Positions 8,592-18,428 are shown, counted from the stretch's first letter. The stretch: DNA of 64,000 bases from Granulicella sp. L60 (GCF_009765825.1 NZ_LMUR01000001.1:62001-126000); one strand, 5' to 3'. A program made the numbers and translations. Notes: generated by a model not told the origin, from the letters alone.

Positions 8592-8865
8592 TGCTGGTTC
8601 TCCTCGGCTCGTTGGGATCATGTGCAGGGTCTGGCGAGAAAACCGGTTTTTGTTCGCAGAAGGTCGCGCGTATGTCCTTCGAGATGTGACCCCAGATGAC
8701 TGCCGCGGAGGAAACCCATAGGGCAAGTAGAGCGAAGAGGCCTACTCTAGCCCAGGGATCCCGACCCAAGGCCCGCCAGATGACGTTGGAATATCTGTTG
8801 AATACTGCAATATCTACAACCGTTAGCACGAACACGATCGCCAGCCTCATTGCCCGTTCTCGCAT
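8584..8865 (-). CDS. small two-helix membrane protein (93 aa)
   Basis: This is the first gene of the MoxR-virB1-virB9-virB10 operon. It has two predicted membrane helices (about residues 7-23 and 40-60) and a polar Pro/Asn-rich tail. AAGGAGG lies 5 bases before the ATG, and the promoter -35/-10 pair lies 26-54 bases upstream. I do not recognise a family. The 8-base overlap with the ATPase gene suggests the two products work together, perhaps with this protein anchoring the ATPase at the membrane. Confidence 0.7.
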   Translation of the reverse strand: MRERAMRLAIVFVLTVVDIAVFNRYSNVIWRALGRDPWARVGLFALLALWVSSAAVIWGHISKDIRATFCEQKPVFSPDPAHDPNEPRRTSNV

Positions 8866-8890
8866 ACTGTCCTCCTTAGAACGCGGGGCA

Positions 8891-8919
8891 AGAATGAGGT
8901 CGATTCAAAACTCGGTCAA
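8891..8919 (-). promoter_or_regulatory. promoter of the MoxR-virB10 operon
   Basis: On the minus strand TTGACC (8919-8914), a 17-base spacer and CATTCT (8896-8891) precede the small membrane protein gene. The flanking ATTTGACCGAGTT is identical to the box before the pilin operon. The following stretch up to 9164 shows no gene. Confidence 0.5.
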
Positions 8920-9164
8920 ATTTACGAATTCGATCTGTACGGAAGATGCGCGCAACGGTTCCTGAAGAAAAATCACTCGGCGTCTCACAGAGATGTGGTG
9001 AGGGCACTGGAGAATCTGTTTCGGAATTCTCAGAGCTGACTTATCTGTTGAGGTTTGTACCAAGTGAACAAATGGCTGCTCCGGTAGTTAGGCATGGCCA
9101 GAACCCGTGAAGACGAAATTTCGATTAGCAGAAATAACGATTTGAGTTACAAACAGGGCTTACG

Positions 9165-9428
9165 CTAGGCCTGTAGTCGTAGATAGACTCGTTGGGCCAC
9201 CCGCGCGGGAATTCTTATCGAGGTGTAACGCCTCTTCTTTATGGTCTCTGGGCGATCAATCCTAATCACGCCTGGTTCGGTGTAGAAAAGCCGCCTAATC
9301 GTCCGATCGCTAAAGCCCCAGAGATTCGACAGCTCAAAAACGGTATAGTGCGTTTCCAGGACACCGCTGCTTTCTGGCGGAGTCTTGTCGGTTGGGAAGT
9401 TATTGCTTTGTCCTTGGTAGATTTGCAC
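9165..9428 (-). CDS. small helix-turn-helix protein, possible excisionase (87 aa)
   Basis: The central part (about residues 28-62: YTVFELSNLWGFSDRTIRRLF) resembles the winged helix-turn-helix of excisionases and MerR-like small regulators, followed by a basic KKRRYTSIRIP strand. It begins with GTG at 9428, with GAGG 5 bases upstream. It sits alone, 310 bases from the integrase on the same strand, as recombination directionality factors often do. It could instead be the element's transcription regulator. Confidence 0.65.
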   Translation of the reverse strand: MQIYQGQSNNFPTDKTPPESSGVLETHYTVFELSNLWGFSDRTIRRLFYTEPGVIRIDRPETIKKRRYTSIRIPARVAQRVYLRLQA

Positions 9429-9491
9429 GGGAACCTCGAAGTTTCGCGACGGAGTCAGTTGAGGCAGGGCAGACGACCCAGCTTAAAACAG

Positions 9492-9520
9492 CATGTACGT
9501 CAGTTCCGCTTTTCGGTCAA
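9492..9520 (-). promoter_or_regulatory. putative promoter of the HTH gene
   Basis: TTGACC (9520-9515), a 17-base spacer and TACATG (9497-9492) lie about 65-90 bases before the GTG start. The core ATTGACCGA matches the two transfer-operon promoters, pointing to common control. Between 9521 and 9737 I see no gene. Confidence 0.4.
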
Positions 9521-9737
9521 TTTGAGATCCTTTGAGGGTGGGAAGTCACCCTGGTGAAGCAGACCGAGAGGAAGGTAGGCCCGCCAGACGCGCCAAGTGA
9601 ACCAGAGTGGACAGACTAAGCTGCCGCGCCTTATCGCACTCCGATTAGCAGCGTGCTCGGGCCGCAAACGGGAACTTAAACAATATCTATAAGGATCAAG
9701 CCTAAAAATTGATTCGAAATCGCAAATCGCATCGGCT

Positions 9738-11048
9738 TCAATGAATGTACGCCGTGGCCGGAAGCCGCACCTTACTCCTCAACTGAGCCGGCTGAACATT
9801 CGTGAACGTCGCGCCCATCCTTTGCATTGCCAACATCGCCTCATCTTCAAGCTGCTGCCTGCGAGCTCGCGTCCATTTTGCGTAATAGCGTTCCGTAGTC
9901 GCAACGGACTCATGGGTGAGCAGCTTACTCACTTTCGCTAGCTCCATTCCCGCCAGCAGCATCTCTACCGCAAATGTGTCCCGGAGCATATGGGAGCGAA
10001 AGTCGAGCGGTTCGCCGTCTTCATCTTTAAAATCCAGATAATTGTTGAGCCGATCTATTTTGCGCACCCACTTGTTGGTATTGACGCAAGGGGAGCACCT
10101 CCGAGACCAGAACCAATAATCAGGATGCTCTTCAGGTCGGCGCGGTAAGGCATTCAAAACGGCGACGACATGATCCGGCAGTATGAAATCAACCAGAGAT
10201 TCCGAAGGCTTCCGGTTCATCTTTTTGCGAATCACTGCTCGCAGGCGATTGCCCGCGAGCGCTGATTTTGGGCAGTAGAGGACGTCCCCGACGCGGAGCC
10301 CTGTCCAGCGTTGAACCAGGAAGATCGCCCGGAGCCATTGCCCGATTTTTCCTGTCCTGTGTCGCGCCTCCTCGTCGAACTTGTACGTTGCGGCGAGCAA
10401 TTGAACAAACTGATCCGGAGTCAGCGGCCATGTCTGGCTATGGTTCGGCGTGATTGACCTGAGCAGCAACGTCGGGTCGCGAGTGGTGTATTCCATTGCT
10501 GTAGCCCAGTAGAAGAAAGACTTCAGTCGGATCAGAAGGCTGGCTTGTGTGGCCAAAGCTAAGCGATTGTCCGCAACTTCGGCATCAGGGGTCCAGGAGG
10601 CACGCCATGCGTCCAACTGTGCGGGCGTCACATCGCTTACGTAAACGACGCCGGCTCTGTCGGCCCAGCGTTCGATTCGCCGACTGGTCGAACGGTAGGC
10701 GTCGATCGATGTTTCCGCAGGTCCTTTCATCCCGTTGATCCACAGCTTCAGAGCATCTTTCATAGGAGTGAGCAGGGGTTTCCGTTGGTCTGCTATTTTC
10801 TGCAATTCCATCTTTACCGGATCCCTCTTGTCCCGTTCACGCGCGGCGACGCGCTCGGCCTGCTCCCACGAGCGCGTCTTCGCCGATATATAGACCGTCT
10901 TTCCGTGCTCGCGAATGTAGAGGGATTTCCTACACTGGCACCGCTTCCAATGCGGGTCGCGCCGCTTCGGGCAGTCACCAGAATGGCGGGTGAAGACTGA
11001 TATAGTGAACGATGAGATCGGTTCCATCGGGTTCATAGGCGCGGTCAT
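9738..11048 (-). CDS. int: tyrosine recombinase/integrase of the mobile element (436 aa)
   Basis: The phage-integrase fold is clear: an N-terminal SAM-like domain (about residues 90-185), then the catalytic domain with Arg in TGLRVGD, HMLRDTFA, LTHESVATTERYY with the nucleophilic Tyr, and a basic tail. Before the SAM-like domain lies a Cys/His cluster (RHSGDC..., RCQCRK) with H-x3-C-x10-C-x-C spacing, as in a small zinc-binding module. The ATG at 11048 is used; a TTG at 11075 gives 9 more residues, and neither has a good ribosome site. It lies about 100 bases from carA, at the apparent edge of the element. No tRNA attachment gene is seen. Confidence 0.9.
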   Translation of the reverse strand: MTAPMNPMEPISSFTISVFTRHSGDCPKRRDPHWKRCQCRKSLYIREHGKTVYISAKTRSWEQAERVAARERDKRDPVKMELQKIADQRKPLLTPMKDALKLWINGMKGPAETSIDAYRSTSRRIERWADRAGVVYVSDVTPAQLDAWRASWTPDAEVADNRLALATQASLLIRLKSFFYWATAMEYTTRDPTLLLRSITPNHSQTWPLTPDQFVQLLAATYKFDEEARHRTGKIGQWLRAIFLVQRWTGLRVGDVLYCPKSALAGNRLRAVIRKKMNRKPSESLVDFILPDHVVAVLNALPRRPEEHPDYWFWSRRCSPCVNTNKWVRKIDRLNNYLDFKDEDGEPLDFRSHMLRDTFAVEMLLAGMELAKVSKLLTHESVATTERYYAKWTRARRQQLEDEAMLAMQRMGATFTNVQPAQLRSKVRLPATAYIH

Positions 11049-11138
11049 TGTCGGGGTGAATCTGTTTTCATGCAAATTTTCAGCAAAATGATTTAGCGAA
11101 AAGCCAACCTGTTGATAATGAACGAGATGGAAGACTTC

Positions 11139-11147
11139 TGATAGAAT
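11139..11147 (+). promoter_or_regulatory. possible extended -10 promoter of carA
   Basis: TGATAGAAT is an extended -10 element (TG-N-TAGAAT) 29 bases before the carA start. No good -35 box is visible at the usual distance. Confidence 0.35.
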
Positions 11148-11176
11148 CGATTAAATCCACTCCAACAGGAGAGGCA

Positions 11177-12313
11177 ATGCAGGCAATACTGGCGCTGGAA
11201 GACGGGCGCATCTTTCGTGGTAAGAGTTTTGGCGCGCGAGCGGAGTGCTCGGGCGAAGTGGTCTTCAATACATCACTGACTGGCTATCAGGAGATCTTCA
11301 CCGATCCTTCCTATGCAGGCCAGATTGTGGTTCTGACAAACCCACATATTGGAAACTATGGGACGACACCAAGCGATGCGGAGGCCTCACGGCCTTACAT
11401 CGAAGGCCTGGTGACGCGCGAGTTTTCGCCGATGAGTTCGAACTGGCGATCGACCCAGGTGGCCGATGAGTATCTCGAACGCTATGGCGTGCCGGTGATC
11501 GGGGAGATCGATACGCGCGCGGTGGTACGGCATCTGCGGGCGAATGGCGTGATGCGCGGCGTGATTGCTTCGGGCGAGAGTCTTGATGTGGACGCTCTGG
11601 TAGCGACGGCGCGGGCGATCAAAAAGATGGATGGCACCGACCTTGCCAGCGGCGTGAGCACAAAGGTTGCGTACGAGTGGGACGCGAACGAGCCGAAGAA
11701 TCAGACGGGCGACTCGCTTTTGACGGAGAACGAGGGCGGCGCGAAGCAGATGCATGTAGTCGCGTATGACTTCGGGATCAAAGAAAATATTCTGCGGATG
11801 TTGACGCGGGAGAACTGCAGGGTAACGGTGGTTCCAGCGAAGACCTCTGCAGCAGATGTCATGGCGATGAAGCCGGATGGAGTGTTCTTCTCGAATGGGC
11901 CGGGCGATCCGGAGCCGCTGGAGTATGCGGTCGAGAACGTGAGACAGCTACAGGGGAAGGCTCCGATCTTTGGCATCTGTCTTGGACACCAGATCTTCGG
12001 TCTGGCGCTGGGCGGCAAGACGTACAAGCTGAAGTTCGGACATCACGGCGGCAATCATCCGATCATGAACCACCAGACGGGGAAGGTTGAGATTACGGCG
12101 CAGAATCATAACTTCAACGTCGATCCGGACTCGCTGCCTGCGGATGTGGAACGGACGCATACGAATTTGAACGATCAGACGCTGGCCGGGTTGAAGCATA
12201 AGACGGACCCGATGTTCAGCGTGCAGTATCACCCGGAGGCTAGTCCGGGACCACATGACTCGCATTATCTCTTCAAGGATTTTCGGAAGATGATGGAAGA
12301 GTTCAAAAAATAG
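11177..12313 (+). CDS. carA: carbamoyl-phosphate synthase small subunit (378 aa)
   Basis: CarA hydrolyses glutamine and passes ammonia to CarB for carbamoyl phosphate, feeding arginine and pyrimidine synthesis. The N-terminal domain has the SLTGYQE motif; the class I amidotransferase domain has the nucleophile in GICLGHQ and the His/Glu pair in [12 protein letters not shown]. Length is typical. AGGAGAGG lies just before the ATG. It is followed by carB in the same direction, but a terminator-like hairpin separates the two. Its promoter region borders the mobile element. Confidence 0.97.
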   Translation: MQAILALEDGRIFRGKSFGARAECSGEVVFNTSLTGYQEIFTDPSYAGQIVVLTNPHIGNYGTTPSDAEASRPYIEGLVTREFSPMSSNWRSTQVADEYLERYGVPVIGEIDTRAVVRHLRANGVMRGVIASGESLDVDALVATARAIKKMDGTDLASGVSTKVAYEWDANEPKNQTGDSLLTENEGGAKQMHVVAYDFGIKENILRMLTRENCRVTVVPAKTSAADVMAMKPDGVFFSNGPGDPEPLEYAVENVRQLQGKAPIFGICLGHQIFGLALGGKTYKLKFGHHGGNHPIMNHQTGKVEITAQNHNFNVDPDSLPADVERTHTNLNDQTLAGLKHKTDPMFSVQYHPEASPGPHDSHYLFKDFRKMMEEFKK

Positions 12314-12323
12314 AGATTAAATG

Positions 12324-12348
12324 GCGCGGCTTTGGTCGCGCATTTTTT
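12324..12348 (+). terminator. terminator/attenuator-like hairpin between carA and carB
   Basis: GCGCGGC, loop TTTG, GTCGCGC forms a 7-bp stem with one G-T pair, followed by ATTTTTT. This is a good intrinsic terminator only 11 bases after the carA stop. It could lower carB expression relative to carA, or carB may have its own promoter. Confidence 0.6.
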
Positions 12349-12382
12349 CGGCACAAGAGATTGTAAGAGGAAGAAAAAGAAG

Positions 12383-15300
12383 ATGCCGCGTAGAAATGAC
12401 ATTGCGAAGATTATGGTGATCGGCTCGGGGCCGATTGTGATTGGGCAGTCGGCGGAGTTCGATTACTCGGGGACGCAGGCTTGTAAGGCGCTGAAGGCCG
12501 AGGGATATGAGGTGGTGCTGGTGAACTCGAACCCGGCGTCGATCATGACCGATCCTGAGGTGGCGGACCGGACCTATATTGAGCCGTTGAATGCGGCGTA
12601 TGTGGAGGAGATTCTTCGCGTCGAGAAGGAGATGCTCGATCCGGATGTGTTGGGCACTAAAGGCAAGTTTGCGCTGCTACCTACGGTGGGTGGACAGACG
12701 GCGCTGAACCTTGCGGTGGATCTGGCGGATTCGGGTGTGCTGGACAAGCTGGGGATCGAGTTGATCGGGGCGAAGCTGGAGGCGATCAAGAAGGCGGAGG
12801 ACCGGCTGCTCTTCAAGGACGCGATGGTAAAGATCGGACTGGACATGCCGCGGTCTGCGCTAATCAATAACATTCGCGATGGGTTGGAGTTTGCGGCGAA
12901 GCTCGGATTTCCGGTTGTGATTCGGCCTTCGTTCACGCTGGGTGGTTCGGGCGGCGGGATTGCGTACAACCGCGAGGAGTTGATGGAGATTCTTGCGCGC
13001 GGTCTGGACCTTTCGCCGGTGCATGAGTGCCTGCTGGAAGAGAGCGTGCTGGGGTGGAAGGAGTATGAGCTGGAGGTGGTGAGGGACCTGAAGGACAACG
13101 TCATCATCATCTGCTCGATTGAAAACTTCGATCCGATGGGCGTGCATACGGGCGACTCGATCACGGTGGCTCCGGCGCAGACGCTGACGGACCGCGAGTA
13201 TCAGCGGATGCGGGACGCGGCGATTCGGGTGATTCGCGAGATCGGCGTGGAGACGGGTGGAAGTAATGTGCAGTTCGCGGTGAATCCGCTGAATGGGCGC
13301 ATGACGGTGATCGAGATGAATCCGCGGGTTTCGCGGTCGAGCGCGCTGGCCAGTAAGGCGACGGGATTTCCGATTGCGAAGATTGCGGCGCGGCTGGCGG
13401 TGGGTTATACGCTCGATGAGATTCAGAACGATATTACGAAGGCGACTCCGGCGTGTTTCGAACCTACGATTGATTATGTCGTGGTGAAGATTCCGAAGTG
13501 GCAGTTTGAGAAGTTTCCCGGAGCGGATGAGAGCCTGGGGCCGCAGATGAAGTCTGTGGGCGAGGTGATGGCGATCGGCAGGACCTTCAAGGAAGCGATG
13601 ATGAAGGCGGTGCGGTCGCTGGAGACGGGCAAGAAGGCTACGGCGAAGGATATTGAACCGCGGCGGCTGACGCAGAGGCTGGTGACGCCGCATCCGGAGC
13701 GGCTGAATTATATTCGCTATGCGTTTGAACAGGGAATGACGGTGCGTGAGGTTGCGCGCATGACGTCGATGGATCCGTGGTTTCTGTATCAGATGAAGCA
13801 GATTACGGATGAGATCAAAGCTATCGGTGGCGTGGCGATGGCTGACGTGACAGCAGAGCAGCTGAGGACGGCGAAGCGGATGGGAATCTCCGATGAGCGG
13901 CTGGCAGCGAGCTGGGGACTTGTAGGCGCGGAGGGTACGGCAGCGGTGCGTGCGCTGCGGAAGAAACTGAACGTGATGCCGGTGTACAAGATGGTAGATA
14001 CGTGCGCTGGTGAGTTTGAGAGCTACACGCCTTATCTCTATAGTTGCTACGACGAAGAAGATGAAGCAGCGCCGACGAAGAAGAAGAAGATTCTGATTCT
14101 GGGTAGCGGACCGAATCGGATTGGGCAGGGAATCGAGTTCGACTACTGTTGCTGCCATGCGGCGTTTGCGCTGCGCGAGGATGGCTACGAGACGATCATG
14201 GTGAACTGCAATCCTGAGACGGTGTCGACCGACTATGACACGAGCGACCGGCTCTACTTCGAGCCGCTAACGCTGGAGGATGTGCTTGGCGTGTATGAGC
14301 ATGAGGCTTCGTCGGGTGCAGAGATTGGAATGATTGTGCAGTTCGGCGGACAGACTCCGCTGAATCTTTCGCTGCCGTTGAAGAAGGCTGGGGTGCCGAT
14401 TATCGGGACTTCGCCGGAGTCGATTGATCTTGCGGAGGATCGGAAGCGATTTGGAAAGCTGATTGAAGAGTTGAAGATCCCGCAGCCTGAGGGAGCGATG
14501 GCGACCAGCGTGAATGAGGCTGTGGCCGGGGCGAATCGGGTTGGGTATCCAGTGCTGGTGCGGCCTTCGTATGTACTGGGCGGGCGGGCGATGGTGATTG
14601 CCTATGACGACGAGGCGATTGTGAGGTACATGTCTACGGCGATTGAGTACTCGCAGGAGCGGCCGGTGCTGATCGACCACTTTCTGGAAGATGCGATCGA
14701 GTGCGATGTGGACGCTCTGTGCGACGGCGACGATGTGGTGATCGCCGGCATTATGCAGCACATCGAAGAGGCGGGAATTCACTCGGGCGATTCTTCGTGC
14801 GTACTGCCTGCGGTCGATCTTAGCGAGGATGTGCTGCAGACGATTCGGGAGTACACACGTAAGCTGGCGATGGCACTGAGTGTTCGGGGACTGGTGAATA
14901 TCCAGTTTGCGATTCAACGTGGAACGGTGTTCGTCATCGAGGTGAATCCACGGGCCTCGCGCACAGTGCCTTATGTCTCCAAGGCGACGGGGATTCCGCT
15001 GGCGAAGATTGCATCACGCGTTATGGTGGGGCGGAAGCTGAAGGAGCTGCTGCCGGAGCAGGTGGCGAGTGGTAAGGATCTGGAGACTGGATCGCACTAC
15101 TTTGTGAAGTCGCCGGTGTTTCCGTGGGGTAAGTTTCCGGGAGTGGACACGATACTTGGTCCGGAGATGAAGTCGACGGGCGAGGTGATGGGTGTGGCGG
15201 ATAACTTTGGCGAGGCGTTTGCCAAGGCGCAGAGTGCGGCCGGGCAGGCACTCCCGCTGCAGGGTACGGTGTTTCTCAGTGTGAACGACCACGACAAGGA

Positions 15301-15676
15301 AGGCGCGGTCTCGCTGGCGAAACAGTTTGTGGAGATGGGATTCCACCTGGTAGCGACGCATGGGACGGCCATAGTTCTGGAGCAGGCAGGCTTGCATCCG
15401 GAGCGTGTGTACAAGGTGAAAGAAGGACGACCGAATGTCGTCGATCTGATCAAGGGCGACAGGATTCAGCTGATTGTGAATACGCCTCGTGGCCAGGATA
15501 CATTCTTCGATGAGCAGGCGATTCGACGGGCTGCGGTGCTGGCGCGCATCCCTACGATTACGACTCTGGCTGCGGCTCGCGCGGCGGCGGAGGGGATCTC
15601 TTCGCTGCAGGATGGCGAGCTGAGTGTGATCGCGCTACAGACGCTGCATGCGGAACGGGTTGCTGCTGCGGTCTGA
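12383..15676 (+). CDS. carB: carbamoyl-phosphate synthase large subunit (1097 aa)
   Basis: CarB makes carbamoyl phosphate from bicarbonate, ATP and ammonia. Both homologous ATP-grasp halves are present ([10 protein letters not shown] near the N-terminus and [11 protein letters not shown] near residue 565), with [20 protein letters not shown] and [20 protein letters not shown] in the two active sites, and a C-terminal MGS-like allosteric domain. The start is set at [10 protein letters not shown] (12383), preceded by AAGAGGAAG; an upstream in-frame ATG adds a Lys-rich extension not expected in the family. Slightly longer than the usual 1070 residues. Confidence 0.97.
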   Translation: MPRRNDIAKIMVIGSGPIVIGQSAEFDYSGTQACKALKAEGYEVVLVNSNPASIMTDPEVADRTYIEPLNAAYVEEILRVEKEMLDPDVLGTKGKFALLPTVGGQTALNLAVDLADSGVLDKLGIELIGAKLEAIKKAEDRLLFKDAMVKIGLDMPRSALINNIRDGLEFAAKLGFPVVIRPSFTLGGSGGGIAYNREELMEILARGLDLSPVHECLLEESVLGWKEYELEVVRDLKDNVIIICSIENFDPMGVHTGDSITVAPAQTLTDREYQRMRDAAIRVIREIGVETGGSNVQFAVNPLNGRMTVIEMNPRVSRSSALASKATGFPIAKIAARLAVGYTLDEIQNDITKATPACFEPTIDYVVVKIPKWQFEKFPGADESLGPQMKSVGEVMAIGRTFKEAMMKAVRSLETGKKATAKDIEPRRLTQRLVTPHPERLNYIRYAFEQGMTVREVARMTSMDPWFLYQMKQITDEIKAIGGVAMADVTAEQLRTAKRMGISDERLAASWGLVGAEGTAAVRALRKKLNVMPVYKMVDTCAGEFESYTPYLYSCYDEEDEAAPTKKKKILILGSGPNRIGQGIEFDYCCCHAAFALREDGYETIMVNCNPETVSTDYDTSDRLYFEPLTLEDVLGVYEHEASSGAEIGMIVQFGGQTPLNLSLPLKKAGVPIIGTSPESIDLAEDRKRFGKLIEELKIPQPEGAMATSVNEAVAGANRVGYPVLVRPSYVLGGRAMVIAYDDEAIVRYMSTAIEYSQERPVLIDHFLEDAIECDVDALCDGDDVVIAGIMQHIEEAGIHSGDSSCVLPAVDLSEDVLQTIREYTRKLAMALSVRGLVNIQFAIQRGTVFVIEVNPRASRTVPYVSKATGIPLAKIASRVMVGRKLKELLPEQVASGKDLETGSHYFVKSPVFPWGKFPGVDTILGPEMKSTGEVMGVADNFGEAFAKAQSAAGQALPLQGTVFLSVNDHDKEGAVSLAKQFVEMGFHLVATHGTAIVLEQAGLHPERVYKVKEGRPNVVDLIKGDRIQLIVNTPRGQDTFFDEQAIRRAAVLARIPTITTLAAARAAAEGISSLQDGELSVIALQTLHAERVAAAV

Positions 15677-15723
15677 GGCGCTGGCGATCGCTTCAGCAGA
15701 GTTGTGCGGGTTGCCGTTGGAGC

Positions 15724-16206
15724 TTAGGGTTCGTACGCGAACTTCGCTCCGACGGCGTAGCCGATCATGGAGAGTGGGATCCATGCACCGACAAGCAGGC
15801 CATCTCCGCCCATGAGACCGCTGCCGTTGCTGATGGTGAAGAAGGTTCGCCAAAGCTTTTCGACGGCGCCGCAGGTCTCGCAGAGCCCGTTGCCGGTGGG
15901 GAGATCGAGCACCCAGACGCAGACGACTGAGAAGATAACGAGGCCGGAGATCCAGATGTAGCCTGCGATGTCGTTGTGATGAAGGCGGGCGAGAAGGAAG
16001 CCTCCGACCATAGGCACAAGCAGGGCAAGGATGGTTCCCACGAGCTTCGGTATCGGGGAGTCGGGGTCGGGATGGTTGAGAGACATGACGCAGATGGTGA
16101 GGGCGAGAAGCAGGAAGGCGATAAGGGTGTGGGCGAGAAACCAGAGGGCTTCGCGGCCCAGGTCGCCGAGCGACTTGTCTTGTGAGGTGTCTTGTGCGTT
16201 GGTCAT
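15724..16206 (-). CDS. four-helix membrane protein, unknown function (160 aa)
   Basis: I do not recognise the family. The start MTNAQDTSQD (16206) is chosen; the longer frame runs into the promoter region of the divergent gene and encodes an improbable basic stretch. About four hydrophobic segments follow (roughly residues 22-45, 55-75, 80-100 and 135-155). A CETC pair lies between helices 3 and 4. The gene converges with carB across 47 bases with no obvious terminator, and diverges from the DapA-like gene. Confidence 0.65.
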   Translation of the reverse strand: MTNAQDTSQDKSLGDLGREALWFLAHTLIAFLLLALTICVMSLNHPDPDSPIPKLVGTILALLVPMVGGFLLARLHHNDIAGYIWISGLVIFSVVCVWVLDLPTGNGLCETCGAVEKLWRTFFTISNGSGLMGGDGLLVGAWIPLSMIGYAVGAKFAYEP

Positions 16207-16343
16207 GACTGTCTTAGCAGAGATTATCCCAAATGGATGAAGATGCGGCGGGGGAGTTTTACGTCTTTTGTGGCAGGGCGCTGTGTTGCCAACTTTGGCT
16301 GCGTGGGTTCGCATGGATTTGGGATCGCTCTTAGAATAGGAAG

Positions 16344-17399
16344 ATGCTGCTTGAAGGGCTTCAACTACCACTGACCACACCGTTTTATTCTGACGGACGA
16401 GTTCACTTACTCAAGCTTGAACATAATGCGGAACGATACTCGAAGACACCGGCAGCCGGATTGGTGGTGCTGAGCGAGTCGGGTGAGCCGGGGATGCTGT
16501 CGGATGAGGAGACGCGCCTGGTGCTGCAGAGTGCGAGGGATGCGGCGGCAGCGGAGAAGGTGCTGATGGCCGGAGTGTCGCGCGACAGTGTTCTGGGTAC
16601 GCTTGATTTGGCGGAGACGGCGGCGCGGTCTGGGTATGATGCTGTGCTGGTGAAGTTGCCGTCGGTTCTTCGTGCGGATGGACGAGGTGATCGGACGCTG
16701 GAGATGATGACTTACTTTCAGATGATCGCGGATCGGTCGGCGCTGCCTGTGGTGCTGGATAGCTCGGCTGCGATGGGGGCTTTGCCTGCTGAGGTCTTGA
16801 TTGAGCTTGCGGGGCACCCTGGAGTGATTGGGGTGATTGACGGTGGCGGCACAGGGGAACGGGTAAGGCGGCTGAGGGCAGGAACCGCTATGGTGAAGCG
16901 CGACGTTGCCGTCACGATGGTTTTTGCGGCGGTGACTGGAAGGATGCAGGCGCGGGGCGAGGGTGAGGGTGGATTGATCTCGGCGAATAAGTTGACGGGT
17001 GGGGGCGCTGCGCTGGCGGTCGCTCCGGCGAAGATGGGTTTGAAGACGCGGAGCAAGGCTGTCGGATTTCAGATACTGGCTGGCTTGACGAATGGAATGC
17101 TGGAAGGGCTAAGGGCAGGAGCCGTGGGAGCTGTGCCGGGGTTTGCGGCGTCTGCTCCACAGGCGTGCTATGAGGTTCTGGCGGCGTGGAAGGATGGGGA
17201 CGAGGGGCTGGCCGAGGAGAAGCAGACGAGACTGCTCAACGTGGCGAGAAGAGTGGAGGAGCAGTTGGGCGTGTCGGGGATTAAATTTGGGTGTGACTTG
17301 AATGGATATGCTGGAGGGGTGCCGCGAATGCCTTTGCTGCCTCTGACCGGGGAGGAACGGGCAGAGATTGAGGCGTTGATGCAGGGGTTGCGGAACTGA
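16344..17399 (+). CDS. DapA-superfamily protein lacking the Schiff-base lysine (351 aa)
   Basis: The fold is that of the dihydrodipicolinate synthase/N-acetylneuraminate lyase TIM barrel: TTPF near the N-terminus, a GVSRDSV segment, and the VIGVIDGGG segment. In active enzymes the last reads IGIKEAS with the Schiff-base Lys; here Ile165 takes its place. The YNVP tyrosine motif is replaced by LDSS. The protein is therefore unlikely to be a class I aldolase of the usual mechanism. It is longer than typical DapA (about 290), with an extra C-terminal helical part. It stands alone, converging with the tol-pal operon. Confidence 0.75.
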   Translation: MLLEGLQLPLTTPFYSDGRVHLLKLEHNAERYSKTPAAGLVVLSESGEPGMLSDEETRLVLQSARDAAAAEKVLMAGVSRDSVLGTLDLAETAARSGYDAVLVKLPSVLRADGRGDRTLEMMTYFQMIADRSALPVVLDSSAAMGALPAEVLIELAGHPGVIGVIDGGGTGERVRRLRAGTAMVKRDVAVTMVFAAVTGRMQARGEGEGGLISANKLTGGGAALAVAPAKMGLKTRSKAVGFQILAGLTNGMLEGLRAGAVGAVPGFAASAPQACYEVLAAWKDGDEGLAEEKQTRLLNVARRVEEQLGVSGIKFGCDLNGYAGGVPRMPLLPLTGEERAEIEALMQGLRN

Positions 17400-17414
17400 G
17401 GGTTCCACGAAGAT

Positions 17415-18428
17415 CTAGTGTTTGGGTGTGACCGTGACGCCCATGCCGCTGAGTTTGCTGCGGGCCTGCATGGCCTCAGGCGAGTTGGGGAAGCGCTGGA
17501 TGAGGGTGCGGAACTCGCGAATGCCGCCGTCGTTGTCTTTGAGGGCGATGAGTGCCATGCCTTTGTGGAGATGGGCTACGGGGACCTTGTTGCTGTCGGG
17601 GTACTGCTGGAGGACGCTGTCGTAGGCCTTGACGGCGGCGGGGTAACGGCCTCCGCGGTAGTCGATCTCCGCCTGGTAGTAAAAGGAGTTTCCTGAGAGA
17701 GGGTTATCGGGGTAGAACTTGGTCACGTCCGCGAACTCGGAGGCGGAGAGCGCGTACTTCGCGGACATGTAATCGCCGAGCGCGGTCTTGTATAGCTCGT
17801 CGGCGGGAGGAACGGCAGGGCCTTGGGTGGCAGCAGGGGCAGGGGCTGCGGCCATCGGGACGTCAGCGGAGGGTTTTCCTCTGCGAACGATCGGGGCCGG
17901 GGTGGGTGCGGGAGCGGCGGTTGGTGGATTGTCGGGAAGAGCAGCCGATGGCGCGGGTGTGGCGGAACTGCCGCCTGGTTGAGGCTGATTCTGAATGTTC
18001 TGCTGCTGGTTCTGAACGTCCTGCATGAGTTTTTGAATCGATGCGAGACGCGCCTTGAGTTCGTCCACTGAATCGTTAAGCGACTGGATCTGACCGGAGA
18101 CCTGGTCGATCTTTCCGTTCTGGGCCTCCTGCTGCGTCTGCATCTGCTTTTGCATGGTGTCGATGCTGACGGCGATCTTGTTGACGGAGTCTGCACTCTG
18201 CTGGACGAGATCCTTCATGACGCCCATGCGTTCGTCGTTCGACTGCTGAAGGCGGGCGACGGCGTCCTGGAGCTGCTGGATCTGAGTCTGAAGCTGAATC
18301 ATGTCCTTGCTGACGGCAAAGGCTGGCGCAGAGCAGAACACAACAGCGGCTAAGAGGGCGGCGGAGAGGAGACGAGCCGGCCTACGAATGAGGGCGGATG
18401 GGGAGGATTGATTGGATTGAGTGATCAT
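17415..18428 (-). CDS. cpoB: Tol-Pal accessory protein CpoB/YbgF (337 aa)
   Basis: CpoB is a periplasmic TPR protein that links peptidoglycan synthesis with Tol-driven outer-membrane constriction. A signal peptide ends near residue 39 (SAPAFA). A coiled-coil region follows (about 45-150, rich in Gln and containing LQQL and MQKQMQTQQ), then a Pro/Ala linker, then C-terminal TPR repeats (about 210-330) with FYYQAEIDYRGGRY and HLHKGMALIALKD helices. It is the last gene of the tolQ-R-A-B-pal-cpoB order, downstream of a strong hairpin that follows pal. Confidence 0.92.
   Translation of the reverse strand: MITQSNQSSPSALIRRPARLLSAALLAAVVFCSAPAFAVSKDMIQLQTQIQQLQDAVARLQQSNDERMGVMKDLVQQSADSVNKIAVSIDTMQKQMQTQQEAQNGKIDQVSGQIQSLNDSVDELKARLASIQKLMQDVQNQQQNIQNQPQPGGSSATPAPSAALPDNPPTAAPAPTPAPIVRRGKPSADVPMAAAPAPAATQGPAVPPADELYKTALGDYMSAKYALSASEFADVTKFYPDNPLSGNSFYYQAEIDYRGGRYPAAVKAYDSVLQQYPDSNKVPVAHLHKGMALIALKDNDGGIREFRTLIQRFPNSPEAMQARSKLSGMGVTVTPKH

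Noticed and set aside
8592..8726. Longer start of the MoxR ATPase
   Set aside because: It would overlap the upstream membrane-protein gene entirely, with no ribosome site; GAGGAG supports 8591.
12860..14158. 432-codon antisense ORF in carB
   Set aside because: Same shadow composition; carB is unambiguous on the plus strand.
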